64,000 bases of DNA from Daphnia pulex (Eukaryota; Arthropoda; Branchiopoda; Diplostraca; Daphniidae): positions 6,403,501 through 6,467,500 of the forward strand of contig NC_060018.1 of assembly GCF_021134715.1 (NCBI RefSeq), written 5' to 3'. Positions within the stretch are counted from its first letter, which is position 1, and the number at the start of each line of letters is the position of its first letter. Under the pieces are notes generated by a model, which had not been told where the DNA came from, did no database searches, and was given only the letters and a program-made list of their open reading frames with translations. Positions 61,474 through 64,000 of this stretch are shown piece by piece. Both the position numbers and the translations under genes were made by a program.

Positions 61474-61683
61474 ATGGAGGATATAACAGATCGTCACTAC
61501 CAGCAAACTGAAGTCGTGCAATGGACCTCTTTAAGGAAATTTGTTAGGGAAGTATAGTTTCAGTGAGAGTGTAAAAAATGCTTTCGAAAAGTGAGGTTAA
61601 CTTTTGCTAGAAAAACAAATCGATTGAAACGAGGTGTTCCCAAAAAACGTTGTTTAGTTTCTTCAGGAATACAAACAGATTTG
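61474..61683 (+). CDS. Possible 5' exons of an unidentified gene
   Basis: ATG at 61474 (context ACCATGG) opens 26 codons (MEDITDRHYQQTEVVQWTSL, then RKFVRE) to a possible GTATAG donor after 61551. A 59-nt intron would end at TTTTGCTAG before 61611, and the second segment ends at a good TTG|GTAAGTG donor after 61683. No third exon was found and no family is recognisable. Another frame in the second segment (RKTNRLKRGVPKKRC) is also open, so the model is uncertain. Confidence 0.22.
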
Positions 61684-61839
61684 GTAAGTGAAATCTTTAC
61701 GATGATATTTAACAAGAATCCGTACAGAAACAGGAACTTTTTTCTATTCAGCGGATTTTTAAGCTTTTGTACAAAATATAGGCAGATGTAGTTATCCTGA
61801 CACATACAAACCATTCGAGCTTCACAATGTTCACATCTT

Positions 61840-61878
61840 TATTGATTTTCCCTACCTTTCCCACGACGCAAATCAATA
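61840..61878. repeat. Hairpin element copy 1
   Basis: Inverted arms TATTGATT (61840-61847) and AATCAATA (61871-61878) around a 23-nt loop, TTCCCTACCTTTC... with CACGACGCA. Paralogous to the element at 62437-62475. Confidence 0.7.
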
Positions 61879-62436
61879 CATTGGAACATGGTGAGCAGTT
61901 GATGAATCTGTCGCGAGGTTTCTTTTCTTTTTTTGAAACTAAACATTTTCCTCCGTGTTGTACTACTCAAGAGAAAATCGACTGAAATGTGGGAGATTGA
62001 GATATTATGATTTATCTTACAAATAAAACGAAAACAAACTAACTTTTTTTTTAAAGAGAGGACTGTTCACCGTGCAAACAATTCAATCATAGCAAATATA
62101 TTATAAATCTTGAAATTAATTCCCTATTTTGGATTTACCTTTTCAGTCAAATTTAGAATAATATATCAGATCATAAACTTGTTTCCAACGAATTTCTAAT
62201 TTATTCACAATCCGTAAAATGTAAAACTCAATTAATAATATTTGTATGTAAAATTTCGTTCTTTATAGCGATGTTAGCAAGCACTGCTATGTCATTTTCC
62301 ATAATTTCGAAAAACAATATTTCAAAGTAAACGACAGCAAACTCTTTCTATATTTCAAGAAAAATGGGCACCTTCAAATATTCTAACTTTGTAATAGGCT
62401 GCACAACTAGTGCATAGAATCCAAGCCACGCATCCC

Positions 62437-62475
62437 TATTGATTTTCTCTACCTTTCTGACGACATGAATCAATA
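62437..62475. repeat. Hairpin element copy 2
   Basis: Identical arms TATTGATT (62437-62444) and AATCAATA (62468-62475) and a 23-nt loop, TTCTCTACCTTTC... with GACGACATG. Similarity to copy 1 runs on past the right arm (TGGAAC). Confidence 0.7.
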
Positions 62476-63106
62476 CTGGAACTTTGTGCGATACATCTTT
62501 TCTCGAATTCGCCGTGCGAGTTTCGTACCATTCAAATATCTAGTCCTATGGTCGAGTCTCATAACCGTCGTTCAATTTATCATGGTGTAAAATCAACGAA
62601 ATAATGAATTGGCAGATCTTCCAATCATACTTTTCTTCAGAGATAGGCCTGCTCGGAAACACGATTAAAGAAATAAGTTGGCCTATACAAGGCTGAACTT
62701 GTTATAGTTTATGAAAATATCGATATTGTGAACAATGAAGGAGTTATATAACTCCGGTGATCAACAGTATACAGCTAGCAAGAGATCTCGCATATTACTA
62801 AGGAATTCATTACCCAATCAACGGATTTACGCGCATCACCGAATTGCAATTATATACGGTACATCTCTTCGGGAGCTATGATTAGATGGGACCTATAATC
62901 GCTATATTGCGTCACCGTAAACCCAAGCCGGGAAACTTTACAAAACATTGCATTTAACTAAATCAAGGTTTCAAGTGGAATTCAGAGCTAAAAGGCTTAA
63001 GAGTGAATATTTTGGTTCTGCTGTTGGAACGTGAGAAATCTTATAATCTCTCCACTTTGAGCTGAATCAAATCATCAACTGATGATTGGTTTTTTTCTTT
63101 TTTTTT

Positions 63107-63143
63107 GGGGGGGGGGGGATTTGAAGGGGGTGGGAAGTGGGGG
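63107..63143 (+). other. G-quadruplex motif
   Basis: G-tracts of 12, 5, 3 and 5 separated by loops of 7, 1 and 4 nt, directly after a T-rich tract. It lies some 45 bp upstream of a GC-box and CCAAT pair. Confidence 0.7.
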
Positions 63144-63184
63144 TTGAGAAACGAAGAAAAAACCAACCGAAAACAAAAAAAGTA

Positions 63185-63215
63185 ACTCCGCCCCTTGGTC
63201 GTCTCATCCAATCAC
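63185..63215. promoter_or_regulatory. GC-box and CCAAT-box pair
   Basis: AACTCCGCCCC (reverse complement of the GGGCGGAGTT seen near 61430) followed about 20 bp later by CCAATCA. Suggests a promoter near the right end of the window; the gene it would serve is not visible. Confidence 0.35.
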
Positions 63216-64000
63216 AGTGCTCTAAATTTCCGCAAACTTCAAATAACGAAGGTCTTCACCTCTAAAAAGAAGGTCCTGTGGATAGTGCTTGCCTGGGCAA
63301 TTCATAACAAACTAGAGATAGAAATTCTAAGAATTAGATTGCTAAATTACTTTCTGCTCTGGCAGATGTTATAACATATCATTATTAAAGATTGATTATT
63401 TTTAATACCTTTAACCAAACTATAAAATCTATTTTCCCCTATCTGCGTAAAAGCTTTTTTCTTTGTTATGGGTAAAAAAGTTCGATTTTTTTTTTAAACA
63501 CAACGAGGGTCCTGGAGGCCGTACCCATACTGACTCATCAACCTCTGCTGTTCCAATTTATCCACCAACTCTGGCTCCCTGGCTCGTAACCAAAAAATTA
63601 CGTTAACTTTTAAATCCGGACCCAAACCTACCCAAAATATAATGGCGTATGATGACTTCGACAATAAAAAAGATACGGTAGCGAATAAAATAAGGTAGCG
63701 GGTGGAGCAAAGAATACAATAAAACGAAATTAAATCATGTTATTAGTTCCCAAACTATAGGGGAAAAACAAACTTATGACCCATATCAAGTCCCAGCATC
63801 ATTCCCCACTAAATTTAAGACATTACAACAGCCATTGAGGATTGATTCGATTCAATAAACCGAAAAATTACGAAATAAAAGCTAAATTTTTTACTATTTC
63901 AGTCAAATCTTAACGAAATAATAAATGATTTTAGATCAAATTGAGAATAATTCAATTTATTTCACTTCAAATTAAATTAACTATTTTTATTTTATATGTA

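Larger units (their letters stand above)
60487..64000. other. AT-rich spacer with promoter-like clusters and repeats
   Basis: No well-supported gene. It holds GC-box/CCAAT clusters near 61405-61448 and 63185-63215, a weak two-exon coding candidate at 61474-61683, a duplicated hairpin element (61840 and 62437) and a G-quadruplex motif at 63107-63143. Confidence 0.55.

Noticed and set aside
61560..61814. 84-codon minus-strand frame
   Set aside because: AT-rich, low-complexity, overlaps the better plus-strand candidate, and has no family resemblance.

Overview
Eukaryotic (arthropod) genomic DNA. The intron-rich genes with many 55-130 nt GT-AG introns, AT-rich spacers, a UGA-decoding selenoprotein and an arthropod-type giant muscle kinase point to a crustacean; a Daphnia-like branchiopod is the best guess, but that is inference. 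No bacterial operon, CRISPR array, rRNA, convincing tRNA or intact transposon is visible.

Layout. 316-997 (+): SELENOF (15 kDa selenoprotein), with the Sec TGA at 703-705. 2140-45236 (-): one giant gene, the twitchin/projectin orthologue (Drosophila bent, C. elegans unc-22), filling two thirds of the window. I could follow its exons from an ATG at 45236 to the stop at 2140 with every splice phase closing. The chain has about 26.3 kb of CDS, about 8,770 residues and about 71 coding exons. Order: N-terminal Ig domains, PEVK-like disordered segments, more Ig domains, a long Fn3-Fn3-Ig super-repeat, an intact MLCK-like kinase, and a C-terminal Ig block with a Ser-rich linker. Alternative exons and two candidate promoters are visible. 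49549-50303 (-): UBE2A/B (Rad6/Ubc6), 151 aa. 51343-53299 (-): mitochondrial citrate synthase, 473 aa. 54069-54931 (+): an unrecognised 267-aa basic protein. 55405-58063 (-): PP2A scaffold subunit A (PR65), 590 aa. 59224-60486 (+): a BTB/six-zinc-finger protein, 322 aa. 60487-64000 is AT-rich with no solid gene, but holds GC-box/CCAAT clusters, a duplicated hairpin element and a G-quadruplex motif.

The genes are unrelated by pathway: ER redox quality control, sarcomere elasticity and signalling, ubiquitination, TCA cycle, phosphatase scaffold, transcription factor. Citrate synthase/54069 ORF and PP2A-A/BTB-ZnF are head-to-head pairs that may share promoters. The most interesting material is inside twitchin: a candidate alternative-exon cassette in which each exon carries its own RRxSLA phosphosite-like motif, a duplicated KLRPGEL exon, a TATA-driven internal first exon that replaces the first Ig domain with four residues, GC-AG introns, micro-exons, and a shift from many small exons to a few giant GC-richer exons.
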